From: Lachnospiraceae bacterium UBA4317
Lineage (GTDB): Bacteria > Bacillota_A > Clostridia > Lachnospirales > Lachnospiraceae
Reading direction: 5' to 3'
NCBI GenBank assembly: GCA_002394525.1
Contig: DGUF01000146.1
Location: forward strand, 1 to 20,418
DNA length: 20,418 nucleotides
Positions 13,807 through 20,418 of the stretch are shown piece after piece. Every line of letters starts with the position of its first letter. The first letter of the stretch is position 1. Below the pieces are notes generated by a model. That model made no database searches and was not told where the DNA came from. It saw only the letters and a list, made by a program, of their open reading frames with translations. The position numbers were made by a program, and so were the translations under genes.

Positions 13807-15096
13807 ATGTCACCAGTTGTAGTATTTATTCTATTTGCTCTGTGCCTTCTGATCGCGATCCCCGTATCCATCACCCTGGGTATCGTCGCGGTCCTTCCGG
13901 GCGCATTTGATCCGTCCTTCACAGCAAGCGCCAGCTATGTCATCCGGTCCATGGTCGGCGGCATCGACAGCTTCCCGCTGCTGGCTGTTCCCATGTTCGT
14001 CCTGGCCGGCATCCTCATGGCCAGGGGCCAGATCTCCAAGAGGCTCTTCGATGTCTTCGCCTATTTCCTGGGCAAGCGCACGGCCGGCATCCCATGCGCG
14101 GTCATCATCACCTGCCTCTTCTACGGCGCGATCTCCGGGTCGGCTCCCGCGACTGTCGCGGCGGTCGGCAGCATGACCATCCCGCTCCTGATCGACATGG
14201 GCTATGACAAGGTCTTTTCCACAGCCATCGTCGCCGTGGCCGGCGGCCTGGGCGTCATCATCCCGCCCAGCATCCCCTTCATCATGTTTGCCATGGCCTC
14301 CGGCGCTTCGGTCAGCGACCTCTTCCTGGCCGGCATCGTGCCCGGTATCCTGATCGGCGTCCTGCTCATGGCCTACGCCTTTGTCTACTGCAAGAGACAC
14401 GGAGAGGACCGCGAGCGGATCGACAGCCAGATCAAGGTCCTTCACGACAAGGGCTTTTTCAAGGTCTTCCGCGAGAGCTTTTTCGCCATCCTGAGCCCCG
14501 TCATCGTCCTGGGCTGCATCTACACGGGCGTGGCCTCCCCGACCGAGGCGGCCGTCATCTCCGTGTTCTACTCTCTGCTGATCAGTATGTTCATCTATAA
14601 GACCCTCAAGCTCAAAGACCTCTGGGGGATCCTGACCGAGGCCATGCGGACCTATGCCCCGATCATGTTCATCCTGGCGGCCTCCACGGCCTTCTCCAGG
14701 GTCCTGACCCTCATGCAGGTGCCCCAGATCGTCTCCGCCTTCATCCTGGAGAACTTCACCAACAAGGTCATCCTCATGCTGGTGATCAACATCTTCCTGC
14801 TCCTGGTCGGCATGGTCATGGATACGACGCCCGCTATCCTGATCCTGTCCCCGATCCTGCTGCCGATCGTGTCGGCGGTCGGGGTCAGCCCCATCCACTT
14901 CGGTGTCATCATGGTCGTCAACCTGGCCATCGGCTTCGTCACGCCTCCGATCGGCGTCAACCTCTTTGTCGCCAGCTCCCTGACCGAAGTGCCGGTCATG
15001 GACATCGCAAAGAAAGCTATGCCCATGATCATCATGTTCCTGGTGGCCCTGCTCCTGATCACCTATATCCCGGCGATCAGCATGTGCCTGCTCTGA
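13807..15096 (+). CDS. TRAP transporter large permease subunit (DctM family)
   Basis: A 429-residue, highly hydrophobic protein with about 12 membrane segments. It forms the ion-coupled transport channel of the TRAP system. Family features include the N-terminal LLIAIPVSITLGI, FPLLAVPMFVLAGILMARG, the conserved GAISGSAPATVAAVGSMTIP loop, VIIPPSIPFIMF, SPTEAAVISVFYSL, and the C-terminal GVSPIHFGVIMVVNLAIGFV followed by TPPIGVNLFV. The length is normal. GGAGGT lies 7 nt before ATG 13807. It is followed 17 bp later by the binding-protein gene, so the gene order is Q-M-P. Confidence 0.95.
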   Translation: MSPVVVFILFALCLLIAIPVSITLGIVAVLPGAFDPSFTASASYVIRSMVGGIDSFPLLAVPMFVLAGILMARGQISKRLFDVFAYFLGKRTAGIPCAVIITCLFYGAISGSAPATVAAVGSMTIPLLIDMGYDKVFSTAIVAVAGGLGVIIPPSIPFIMFAMASGASVSDLFLAGIVPGILIGVLLMAYAFVYCKRHGEDRERIDSQIKVLHDKGFFKVFRESFFAILSPVIVLGCIYTGVASPTEAAVISVFYSLLISMFIYKTLKLKDLWGILTEAMRTYAPIMFILAASTAFSRVLTLMQVPQIVSAFILENFTNKVILMLVINIFLLLVGMVMDTTPAILILSPILLPIVSAVGVSPIHFGVIMVVNLAIGFVTPPIGVNLFVASSLTEVPVMDIAKKAMPMIIMFLVALLLITYIPAISMCLL

Positions 15097-15113
15097 CAAG
15101 GAGGTGGGAGAAA

Positions 15114-16169
15114 ATGAAAATGCGTAAAAACAGTATCAAGAAAATTGTGGCCGCCCTGGCCCTGACCGCCTGCCTGGGCATCCTGATGACCGGCTGCGGC
15201 CAGAAGAAGGGGACCGGCGACGGCGTACAGACCTATGCCTGGCCCCTGGGCACCTCCAGCCCGGAGGACACCGTGACCCAGATCTACGCGGAGCGCTTCG
15301 CCGAAGAGGTCTCGCGCCTGAGCGACGGCAAAATGCGGATCCAGGTCTACCCCAACAGCATCCTGGGCGGAGACCGTGAGCTCCTGGAGTCCTGCAAGGA
15401 CGGCGACATTCCCTTTGTCGTCCAGAACACAGCTCCCCAGGTCACCTTCCTGCCCGATATCGCCGTCTTTGACATGCCCTGCCTCTTTGACAGCATCGAG
15501 GACGTCCGCACCCACATCGATGATCCCGACTTCATGAAGCAGATCCAGCAGGTCTACCTCAAGGGCGGCTATGAGCTTCTGGGCTACGCCGACCAGGGCT
15601 TCCGCGTCATGACCACCAACAAGGAGGTCTACACGGTCGAGGACTTCAAGAGCCAGAAGATCAGGACCATGGAGAACCCCTACCACCTCCGCTTCTGGAA
15701 GGCCCTGGGCGCCAACCCCACCCCCATGACCTTCTCCGAGGTCTACATCGGCCTCCAGCAGGGCACCATCGACGCCCAGGAGAACCCCTACGAGGTCATC
15801 GTGTCCAACCGCCTCTATGAGCAGCAGGACTATGTCGTCGAGACCAACCACCTGCCCCACCTGATTTCCCTCATCGTCAGTGACGAGTTCATGCAGGGCC
15901 TGCCCGCAGACCAGCAGGAGATCATCCGCAAGGCGGCGGAGACCGCCAAGCAGGAGGCCCGCCAGCAGTCCGACGACAGGATCGCCTCCAGGATCGCCAC
16001 CATCGAGGAGAGCGGGACCCAGATCCTGCGCCTCAACGAGGAGAACACCTCCGTCGTCCGCCAGAAGTGCCTGCCGGTCTATGAGGCCATCGAGAAGGAC
16101 GTCACCCCCAGCCTCATCGAGGCCTACTGCGGCGAAGAGCTCGAGAAGATCCGGGCCATGGCCCCGTAA
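15114..16169 (+). CDS. TRAP transporter substrate-binding lipoprotein (DctP family)
   Basis: This 351-residue extracellular solute receptor hands its ligand to the DctQM membrane complex. The N-terminus is a lipoprotein signal: MKMRKNSIKK, a hydrophobic stretch, and a lipobox LMTGC with acylated Cys28. DctP hallmarks follow: RFAEEVSRLSDGKMRIQVYP, SILGGDRELLESCKDGDI, the KIRTMENPYH segment with the arginine that binds substrate carboxylate, and ALGANPTPMTFSEVYIGLQQ with GTIDAQENP. The presence of that arginine points to a carboxylate ligand. From the neighbours I infer quinate, shikimate or a related hydroaromatic acid. ATG 15114 has AAGGAGGTGGG 5-6 nt upstream; an in-frame extension to 15084 would hide the signal peptide. 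No strong terminator follows, only a T-run at 16192-16197. Confidence 0.94.
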   Translation: MKMRKNSIKKIVAALALTACLGILMTGCGQKKGTGDGVQTYAWPLGTSSPEDTVTQIYAERFAEEVSRLSDGKMRIQVYPNSILGGDRELLESCKDGDIPFVVQNTAPQVTFLPDIAVFDMPCLFDSIEDVRTHIDDPDFMKQIQQVYLKGGYELLGYADQGFRVMTTNKEVYTVEDFKSQKIRTMENPYHLRFWKALGANPTPMTFSEVYIGLQQGTIDAQENPYEVIVSNRLYEQQDYVVETNHLPHLISLIVSDEFMQGLPADQQEIIRKAAETAKQEARQQSDDRIASRIATIEESGTQILRLNEENTSVVRQKCLPVYEAIEKDVTPSLIEAYCGEELEKIRAMAP

Positions 16170-16228
16170 GAGTCCCGCAGTGAGTCTTGAATTTTTTCGT
16201 TTCGGCAGCCCCTGCGCCGGAAAATGTG

Positions 16229-16257
16229 TTGAAAAACTCTCCTTACTGTTATAGAAT
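16229..16257 (+). promoter_or_regulatory. Promoter of efp
   Basis: TTGAAA (16229-16234) and TAGAAT (16252-16257) are 17 bp apart, each one mismatch from consensus. The leader would be about 32 nt and includes the AGGAGGT ribosome binding site. Confidence 0.75.
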
Positions 16258-16295
16258 AAACTCGTATTGACGCGACTATTTCAGGAGGTACTTTT

Positions 16296-16853
16296 ATGAT
16301 TTCTGCAAGTGATTTCAGGAATGGCATTACGATTGAAAAAGACGGCAGCGTCCTCGAGATCGTTGAATTCCAGCACGTTAAACCCGGTAAAGGCGCGGCG
16401 TTCGTCAGAACCAAGCTCAAAGATATTATCAATGGCGGTGTTACAGAGACAACCTTCAGGCCCACAGAGAAATTCCCTCAGGCCAGGATCGACCGCAAGG
16501 AATATCAGTATCTGTATGCGGATGGTGACCTTTATACCTTTATGGACACCGAGACATACGATCAGATCGCCCTGGGCAAGGACATTGTCGGCGACAACAT
16601 GAAGTTCGTCAAAGAGAACGACATGGTCAAGGTCAATTCCTACAACAACAACCCCTTCGCGATCGAGCCGCCCATGTTTGTCGAGCTGGAGATCACAGAG
16701 ACAGAGCCCGGCTTCAAGGGCAACACCGCTACCGGTGCGACAAAGCCCGCGATCGTAGAGACCGGCGCGCAGGTCAGCGTCCCGCTGTTCTGCAACATCG
16801 GCGATGTCATCAAGATCGACACCAGATCCGGCGAATACCTGTCCAGAGCATAA
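16296..16853 (+). CDS. efp: Elongation factor P
   Basis: A 185-residue translation factor that binds stalled ribosomes between the P and E sites and restores peptide bond formation at polyproline stretches. The three-domain architecture and length are standard. Domain I has [18 protein letters not shown], with the modifiable residue Lys32 at the loop tip. Domain II contains [20 protein letters not shown]. The C-terminal domain carries the EF-P signature region ([16 protein letters not shown]). The lysine at the loop tip is as expected in Firmicutes; which modification it carries cannot be seen. The gene has its own promoter and a strong terminator, so it is monocistronic. AGGAGGT lies 7 nt before ATG 16296. 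In several Firmicutes efp is found near a dehydroquinase gene, so its position here is not surprising. Confidence 0.98.
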   Translation: MISASDFRNGITIEKDGSVLEIVEFQHVKPGKGAAFVRTKLKDIINGGVTETTFRPTEKFPQARIDRKEYQYLYADGDLYTFMDTETYDQIALGKDIVGDNMKFVKENDMVKVNSYNNNPFAIEPPMFVELEITETEPGFKGNTATGATKPAIVETGAQVSVPLFCNIGDVIKIDTRSGEYLSRA

Positions 16854-16884
16854 AAGCAGGACATTCACTTTCCATGAGTGATCG

Positions 16885-16922
16885 AAAGAAGGCAGTGAGA
16901 CAGACTCACTGCCTTCTTTTTT
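16885..16922 (+). terminator. Terminator of efp
   Basis: A perfect 15-bp stem (16885-16899 with 16905-16919; AAAGAAGGCAGTGAG to CTCACTGCCTTCTTT) with a 5-nt loop is followed by a run of T residues to 16922. The A-rich start of the stem could also let it work on the opposite strand. Confidence 0.93.
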
Positions 16923-16943
16923 CAACCTGTGGAGGTGAATACT

Positions 16944-18044
16944 TTGAATAAAAATATTGAATATACTGCTCTTGAATATGAAAAAAGGATCACAGACAGC
17001 CCGGCCGCCGGAGAGGAGACTGTCGTGCGTGAAACATCGGAAGCCGCCGGAGAGGAGACCGCTGCGCGGGGAGCCGCCGGGACCGCCGCCAGGAAGACCA
17101 GAGAGCCCGTGGCCCGCTGCTTCAGGGAGGAGGTCCGCCTTCCGAGAAATTACAAAAAGGCCGCCCGCAAGCACCTGGTCTGGAAATCGGAATATTTCGA
17201 CCTGCTCCGGGAGGAACTGGAAAGGCAGAAGGGGGATGACGTGGACCTGTCCTTCCGGACAGTCAGAAAAAACAACGGGATCTACCGCAATGCCTGCACC
17301 GTGCGCTGCCACAATGCCCAGATTGCCCCGACCGTCTACCTGGACCCCTACTACGACCACTACCTCCACGGCGAGGCGGTCACCGAATCGGCGGAAAACA
17401 TTCTCAATTACTGCCGCAGAAAGACCCCGGACATCACCTTCCCCGAGGACTTTTTCAAGGAGTTCGAGTCCGTCCGCGGGAGGCTCGGCGTCAAGCTGAT
17501 CGGGACACAGAAAAACCTGGAGCTGCTCCGGGATGTCCCCCATATCGAGATCGAGGACATGTCCGCCGTCTTTTTCTACCTGCTGGAGAGCCCCGCCTTC
17601 GGCAATGGCATGATCCTGGTCCGCAATACCGATATGGAGCGCTGGGAAAAGACCCCGCAGACCCTCTATGAGGAGGCCATCGAGAATTGCATCCGCATGC
17701 TGCCGCCCGTCCTCAAGCCCCTCTCCGATATCCTGGAGGTCATCCAGCCCGCGGGAGACGGAGACCTCTACCTGCTGACCAATGAGTCCGCCCTCTACGG
17801 CGCCGCCGTCGCCCTCTACCCCGGGATCCTCCAGGAGGCCTCCCGCTGCCTGGGGGAGAGCTTCTTTGTCCTGCCCAGCTCCATCCATGAGATGATCCTC
17901 CTGCCGGACAACGGCGAGGACGCAAAGGACCTTTTACAGATCGTCAAAGAGATCAACCACACCCAGGTCGCGGAGGAGGAGGTCCTGACCGACTCCGTAT
18001 ACAAATTCCGCGCCGGAGACACCCTCTTCCACAAGGAGGCATGA
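16944..18044 (+). CDS. DUF5688 family protein, function unknown
   Basis: A 366-residue soluble protein. The central and C-terminal parts resemble the DUF5688 family, common and often multi-copy in Lachnospiraceae: a VRKNNGIYRNACTVR segment, LDPYYDHYLHGE, LRDVPHIEIEDMSAVFFYLL, TNESALYGAAVALYPGILQE and FFVLPSSIHEMILLPDNGED near the end. No enzymatic motif or membrane segment is visible and no function is established to my knowledge. The first 70 residues are low-complexity, rich in Ala, Glu, Gly and Arg (AAGEET occurs twice), encoded by a 17-bp direct repeat at 17004-17020 and 17043-17059. The start is TTG 16944, 6 nt after GGAGGTG (16931-16937); the GTG at 16929 overlaps that ribosome binding site and is rejected. 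The gene starts 21 bp after the efp terminator and no promoter is obvious. Confidence 0.8.
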   Translation: MNKNIEYTALEYEKRITDSPAAGEETVVRETSEAAGEETAARGAAGTAARKTREPVARCFREEVRLPRNYKKAARKHLVWKSEYFDLLREELERQKGDDVDLSFRTVRKNNGIYRNACTVRCHNAQIAPTVYLDPYYDHYLHGEAVTESAENILNYCRRKTPDITFPEDFFKEFESVRGRLGVKLIGTQKNLELLRDVPHIEIEDMSAVFFYLLESPAFGNGMILVRNTDMERWEKTPQTLYEEAIENCIRMLPPVLKPLSDILEVIQPAGDGDLYLLTNESALYGAAVALYPGILQEASRCLGESFFVLPSSIHEMILLPDNGEDAKDLLQIVKEINHTQVAEEEVLTDSVYKFRAGDTLFHKEA

Positions 18045-18059
18045 GCCCGTGAAACTTCC

Positions 18060-18088
18060 TTGCGCGGGGGACAGGCTGCATTTATAAT
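18060..18088 (+). promoter_or_regulatory. Candidate promoter of the LuxR-type membrane regulator
   Basis: A perfect -10 TATAAT (18083-18088) lies 17 bp from a poor -35 TTGCGC (18060-18065). If used, it gives a leader of about 220 nt that spans the repeats and hairpins at 18105-18276. Confidence 0.45.
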
Positions 18089-18104
18089 GAGCATATCGAA
18101 AACA

Positions 18105-18152
18105 GGCGGATGAGCCGTGATCCGGGGGATGTACCAGCTGGCTCATTCCGCC
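18105..18152 (+). other. Leader hairpin upstream of the LuxR-type gene
   Basis: GGCGGATGAGCC (18105-18116) pairs with GGCTCATTCCGCC (18140-18152) with a single bulged base, enclosing a 23-nt loop. It has no T tract. It lies between the candidate promoter and the gene. Confidence 0.55.
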
Positions 18153-18174
18153 TTCACCGAATGATAATGAACGC

Positions 18175-18259
18175 GAGTCAGGGAACATACCAGCTGTCCC
18201 GTCCTGTTTTCCCGTTTGAGTCAGCTGATTCCCCGGCTCACATCCCTGTTTTCCCGGCC
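18175..18259 (+). repeat. Imperfect 42-43 bp direct repeat in the leader
   Basis: Unit 1 (18175-18217) and unit 2 (18218-18259) both begin GAGTCAG and carry CCTGTTTTCCCG near their end (18203-18214 and 18245-18256). The middle is diverged. A further shared word, TACCAGCTG, occurs at 18132-18140 and 18188-18196, and a small hairpin GCCTGC/GCAGGC follows at 18257-18276. No coding frame is supported in this 272-bp gap. Confidence 0.65.
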
Positions 18260-18316
18260 TGCCTGTTCCCGCAGGCACGCTAAAAAAGCTGAGATCATCC
18301 GGCAGAAGGAGCAAAG

Positions 18317-19942
18317 ATGTCTGACGCGGTCAAAAATACCCTGCGCTCCATGCGCGATAACGCCGCAGTCATATGCAGCTGCTTTCTGCTGACGTCAACC
18401 GCATATCTGGCTTGGACCTATCACCTCATGGATCTGGTGCCCTACAGGGCGGCGGATGCCCTGACCATGGTGGGCGGCTATGTCATGCAGGCGGCCGGCG
18501 TCGGTCTCTTTGCCGTGCTCATACATGGAAGAGAGGTGCGGGCGGACCGGCTCCTGTACGCTGCTCTGCTCCTGCATATGATCTGCCTGGTCCCGGCCGC
18601 GACCGCGCCCGGGCTTCCGCTGACCCTTTTGTCAGGCGGCCTCCTGAATATCCTGTGCGGTATGATCGGGGGCTATTACCTCTACAGACTATCCGGAGGG
18701 GCCGGCCCGGAAGCCGCGGGAAGCGCACTGGCCCTGGGAATCGGATACGGCATCTCCACGGTCATATCCTGGGTCCTGTCCATCCTGGACGGAGGCAGGA
18801 TCTACTACTCCGACCGGGTCCTGATCATCTGCCTGGTCCTGACGGCCGCTGTCTTTGTCCTTGTCAGAGCCACTGCAGGCGTCACTGCAGGCTCTGAAAA
18901 AATGAACATGGAGGAGACGGGCGCCGGGCATAGAGCAGTCGGATCGACGGGGAAAGCGGCGTCCGGCGCGGTCCTGTCTCCGGAAACAAGCTCCATCCTG
19001 CTCGCCGGGATCCTGGTCCTTCTTTTCAGTATCGTCAACAGCTGCGGCTTTGCCTTTCCCTCCGCCGACCTGGGAAAGGGGATCAATCTGGAGTTCGCCA
19101 GACTTTTCTATGCAGCCGGTCTCCTGATCGCGGGCTTTCTCAATGAGCGGAGCCGCAGATACGGGGCTGTCTGCGCCCTGGCGGCCCTCGTGATCCCCTT
19201 TATCATGCTGGGGCTGCGGGGAGAGATGGTCTCCCTGCGGGTCTTCTGGGCCCTCAGCTATTTCACCTTCGGCTTTTATTCGGTCTTTCGCATGATCCTT
19301 TTTGTCGACATGGCGCGCTCGAAAAAATGCCTGTACCTGTCCGGCTTCGGCCTGCTGGCGGGCCGGCTCGGGGACGCGGCGGGAGAGGCCCTGTGCCTGT
19401 CCCTGTCCGACCGCATTCCCTTCCTGGTAGCTGTATCGGCCGTATTCTTTGTCGCGGCGGTCTTCCTCTTTTTCCGCGTCTATCCCGCCTTCTACCTCTT
19501 CCGTCAGCCGGTGGCTGCCGGCATGACGGGGGCCGCGGTGCCGGCCGGAGCCCTTGCCGGAAAAATGAGCGGCGGCTATGGCTATGACCATATAGAGAAT
19601 ATAGATTATATAGACCGGCGTAAGGCCGGTCCGGAAGAGAGTATTGCACAGACAGCAGAGAATGACGCGGCAGAAGCAGACAGGCCGGCTGCTGCCGGAA
19701 ATGCGGAAGACCACAGCCGCCAGGAGATCTTCGAGCGCTTCTGCGCCCGCTATACCCTGTCCGCCAGAGAACGGGAGGTCCTGCGCTTCCTGCTGGCGGA
19801 AAAGACCAACACCGAGATCGCGGATACCCTGTCCATCACTGAGGGGACCGTCAAATACCATATCCACAACCTGCTGCAGAAGACAGGCTGCCGCAACCGC
19901 ATCGTCCTGCTTTCGCTTTACTATACCGGAAAGGACGAGTGA
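18317..19942 (+). CDS. Polytopic membrane protein with C-terminal LuxR-type HTH (membrane-bound one-component regulator)
   Basis: This 541-residue protein has about 11-12 hydrophobic segments arranged like a major-facilitator-type bundle (first half about 18-190, second half about 225-395). A variable hydrophilic linker (about 400-470) and a LuxR/GerE-type helix-turn-helix follow at 479-541: YTLSAREREVLRFLLAEKTN, then TEIADTLSITEGTVKYHIHN, then LLQKTGCRNR. Proteins of this architecture are expected to sense a signal in or through the membrane and bind DNA from the cytoplasmic face; no ligand is known to me. The linker contains a 9-bp microrepeat. AGAAGGAG lies 6 nt before ATG 18317. The gene stands alone with a long repeat-bearing leader, and a pair of ACATGTAC palindromes sits behind it. 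Its target genes are not identifiable here. Confidence 0.85.
   Translation: MSDAVKNTLRSMRDNAAVICSCFLLTSTAYLAWTYHLMDLVPYRAADALTMVGGYVMQAAGVGLFAVLIHGREVRADRLLYAALLLHMICLVPAATAPGLPLTLLSGGLLNILCGMIGGYYLYRLSGGAGPEAAGSALALGIGYGISTVISWVLSILDGGRIYYSDRVLIICLVLTAAVFVLVRATAGVTAGSEKMNMEETGAGHRAVGSTGKAASGAVLSPETSSILLAGILVLLFSIVNSCGFAFPSADLGKGINLEFARLFYAAGLLIAGFLNERSRRYGAVCALAALVIPFIMLGLRGEMVSLRVFWALSYFTFGFYSVFRMILFVDMARSKKCLYLSGFGLLAGRLGDAAGEALCLSLSDRIPFLVAVSAVFFVAAVFLFFRVYPAFYLFRQPVAAGMTGAAVPAGALAGKMSGGYGYDHIENIDYIDRRKAGPEESIAQTAENDAAEADRPAAAGNAEDHSRQEIFERFCARYTLSAREREVLRFLLAEKTNTEIADTLSITEGTVKYHIHNLLQKTGCRNRIVLLSLYYTGKDE
19590..19616 (+). repeat. Three-copy 9-bp tandem repeat (ATATAGAnn) in the LuxR-type linker
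   Basis: ATATAGA occurs at 19590, 19599 and 19608, an exact 9-bp period inside a GC-rich gene. It encodes the HIENIDYID segment of the linker and preserves the frame. Confidence 0.8.
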
Positions 19943-19982
19943 CCTGAAATAACCTGAGGTTGACTTGAAAACGCACGGTGTT

Positions 19983-20013
19983 ACATGTACAAGCCCTTCG
20001 AAGAGACATGTAC
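19983..20013. repeat. Pair of ACATGTAC elements downstream of the LuxR-type gene
   Basis: ACATGTAC occurs at 19983-19990 and 20006-20013, 23 bp apart, both followed by A. Each contains the near-palindrome ACATGT/GTAC. They lie 41-71 bp after the stop and before the terminator. They could be a tandem operator or a 3' UTR structure. Confidence 0.5.
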
Positions 20014-20070
20014 AGATAACGTATGCATTTATGATGAATAGATAAATGAGACAAAAGAATGGAAATCCGG

Positions 20071-20105
20071 AGGAACCGGCTGCCCTGGCAGCAGGTTCCT
20101 TTTTT
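20071..20105 (+). terminator. Terminator after the LuxR-type gene
   Basis: The stem AGGAACC(g)GCTGC / GCAGC(a)GGTTCCT (20071-20083 with 20088-20100) has one mismatch and a 4-nt loop, and is followed by TTTTTT (20100-20105). Confidence 0.9.
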
Positions 20106-20418
20106 GGGTGCGCCGGGCATGGGCCCGAGAGCAGGTGCATGCCTGTTCGGCAGGCTCTTCTGACGCCTTTTGACGCCCCGGGGAGAAGGATCGCCTTCGG
20201 GACTGGATTTGTGAAGGCGAGAGGTGTATTCCTGGCGGAATATCCGGTCATAACGGAAAAAACATATGGATAAAATCCGGAGGTCAGACCTTACCTAAAC
20301 CTTACCCTGCAGCCATATCTGCTCATCGCTGTTTATCACTATATTAATTGTAAGAAACCTATCTAAAACTGTCTTGCATGTCATTTTTTATCCCGATAAG
20401 GTAGATTTGAGATTATAT
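20106..20418. other. Right-hand 313 bp without a supported gene
   Basis: No convincing gene is present. A 75-codon open frame (20046-20273) runs through the terminator and shows no family features. The last 100 bp turn AT-rich, as promoter regions in this window do (compare 998-1026 and 11201-11285), so it probably leads towards a gene beyond the right edge. I could not place a good -35/-10 pair. Confidence 0.6.

Noticed and set aside
13831..15099. 422-codon - strand frame with an extremely Asp/Gln/His-rich translation
   Set aside because: It is the exact antisense of dctM. The composition is the complement of hydrophobic codons, not a real acidic protein.
16281..17888. 535-codon - strand frame under efp and the DUF5688 gene
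   Set aside because: It runs across the efp terminator and two solid + strand genes, with no domain seen.
18689..20251. 520-codon - strand frame under the LuxR-type gene
   Set aside because: It is an antisense shadow crossing a terminator, with no family features.
20046..20273. 75-codon + strand frame near the right edge
   Set aside because: It spans the rho-independent terminator at 20071-20105, lacks a ribosome binding site and shows no homology that I recognise.

Overview
The window is a chromosomal stretch from a GC-rich member of the Clostridia, most probably a Lachnospiraceae-type gut bacterium. This rests on gene content (a DUF5688 protein, a class A penicillin-binding protein with a cysteine-bearing, charged tail, TRAP genes beside shikimate genes), on strong AGGAGG-type ribosome binding sites, and on sigma-A-like TTGACA/TATAAT promoters with U-tailed hairpin terminators. 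The genus cannot be told from the sequence alone. No CRISPR array, rRNA, phage gene or intact insertion sequence was seen.

Layout. 1-720: the 3' part of a clpB disaggregase gene that enters from the left, with two terminator-like hairpins behind it. 998-1187: a self-contained tRNA-Met unit with promoter, gene and terminator. 1241-2833: a membrane-anchored phosphodiester glycosidase and a small membrane protein carrying a 60-bp tandem duplication. 2967-3266: a wrecked MATE transporter gene with most of its middle missing. 3265-3307: a bidirectional terminator shared with the leftward gene for a class A PBP (3333-5969). 6249-7049: a YigZ/IMPACT protein with its own promoter. 7056-7190: four stem-loops in a row, unexplained. 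7238-10244: mgtE (Mg2+ channel), a short and divergent pyruvate kinase, and nrdR. 10263-16169: a LysR regulator divergent from a YdiB-like quinate/shikimate dehydrogenase, a type I 3-dehydroquinase and a three-gene TRAP transporter. 16229-16922: efp as a single-gene unit with promoter and terminator. 16944-18044: a DUF5688 protein. 18317-19942: a polytopic membrane protein fused to a LuxR-type DNA-binding domain, preceded by a repeat-rich leader. 20106-20418: no supported gene.

How the genes fit together. The most coherent system is 10263-16169. A TRAP transporter would import a carboxylated compound. A YdiB-like dehydrogenase and AroD would interconvert quinate, 3-dehydroquinate, 3-dehydroshikimate and shikimate. 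A divergently transcribed LysR protein is placed to control it. I infer a scavenging or catabolic route for plant-derived quinate/shikimate; the substrate is not proven by sequence. The other genes are mostly housekeeping (proteostasis, cell wall, Mg2+ uptake, dNTP regulation, translation), interspersed with signs of decay (MATE remnant) and repeat expansion (2471-2590, 18175-18259, 19590-19616).
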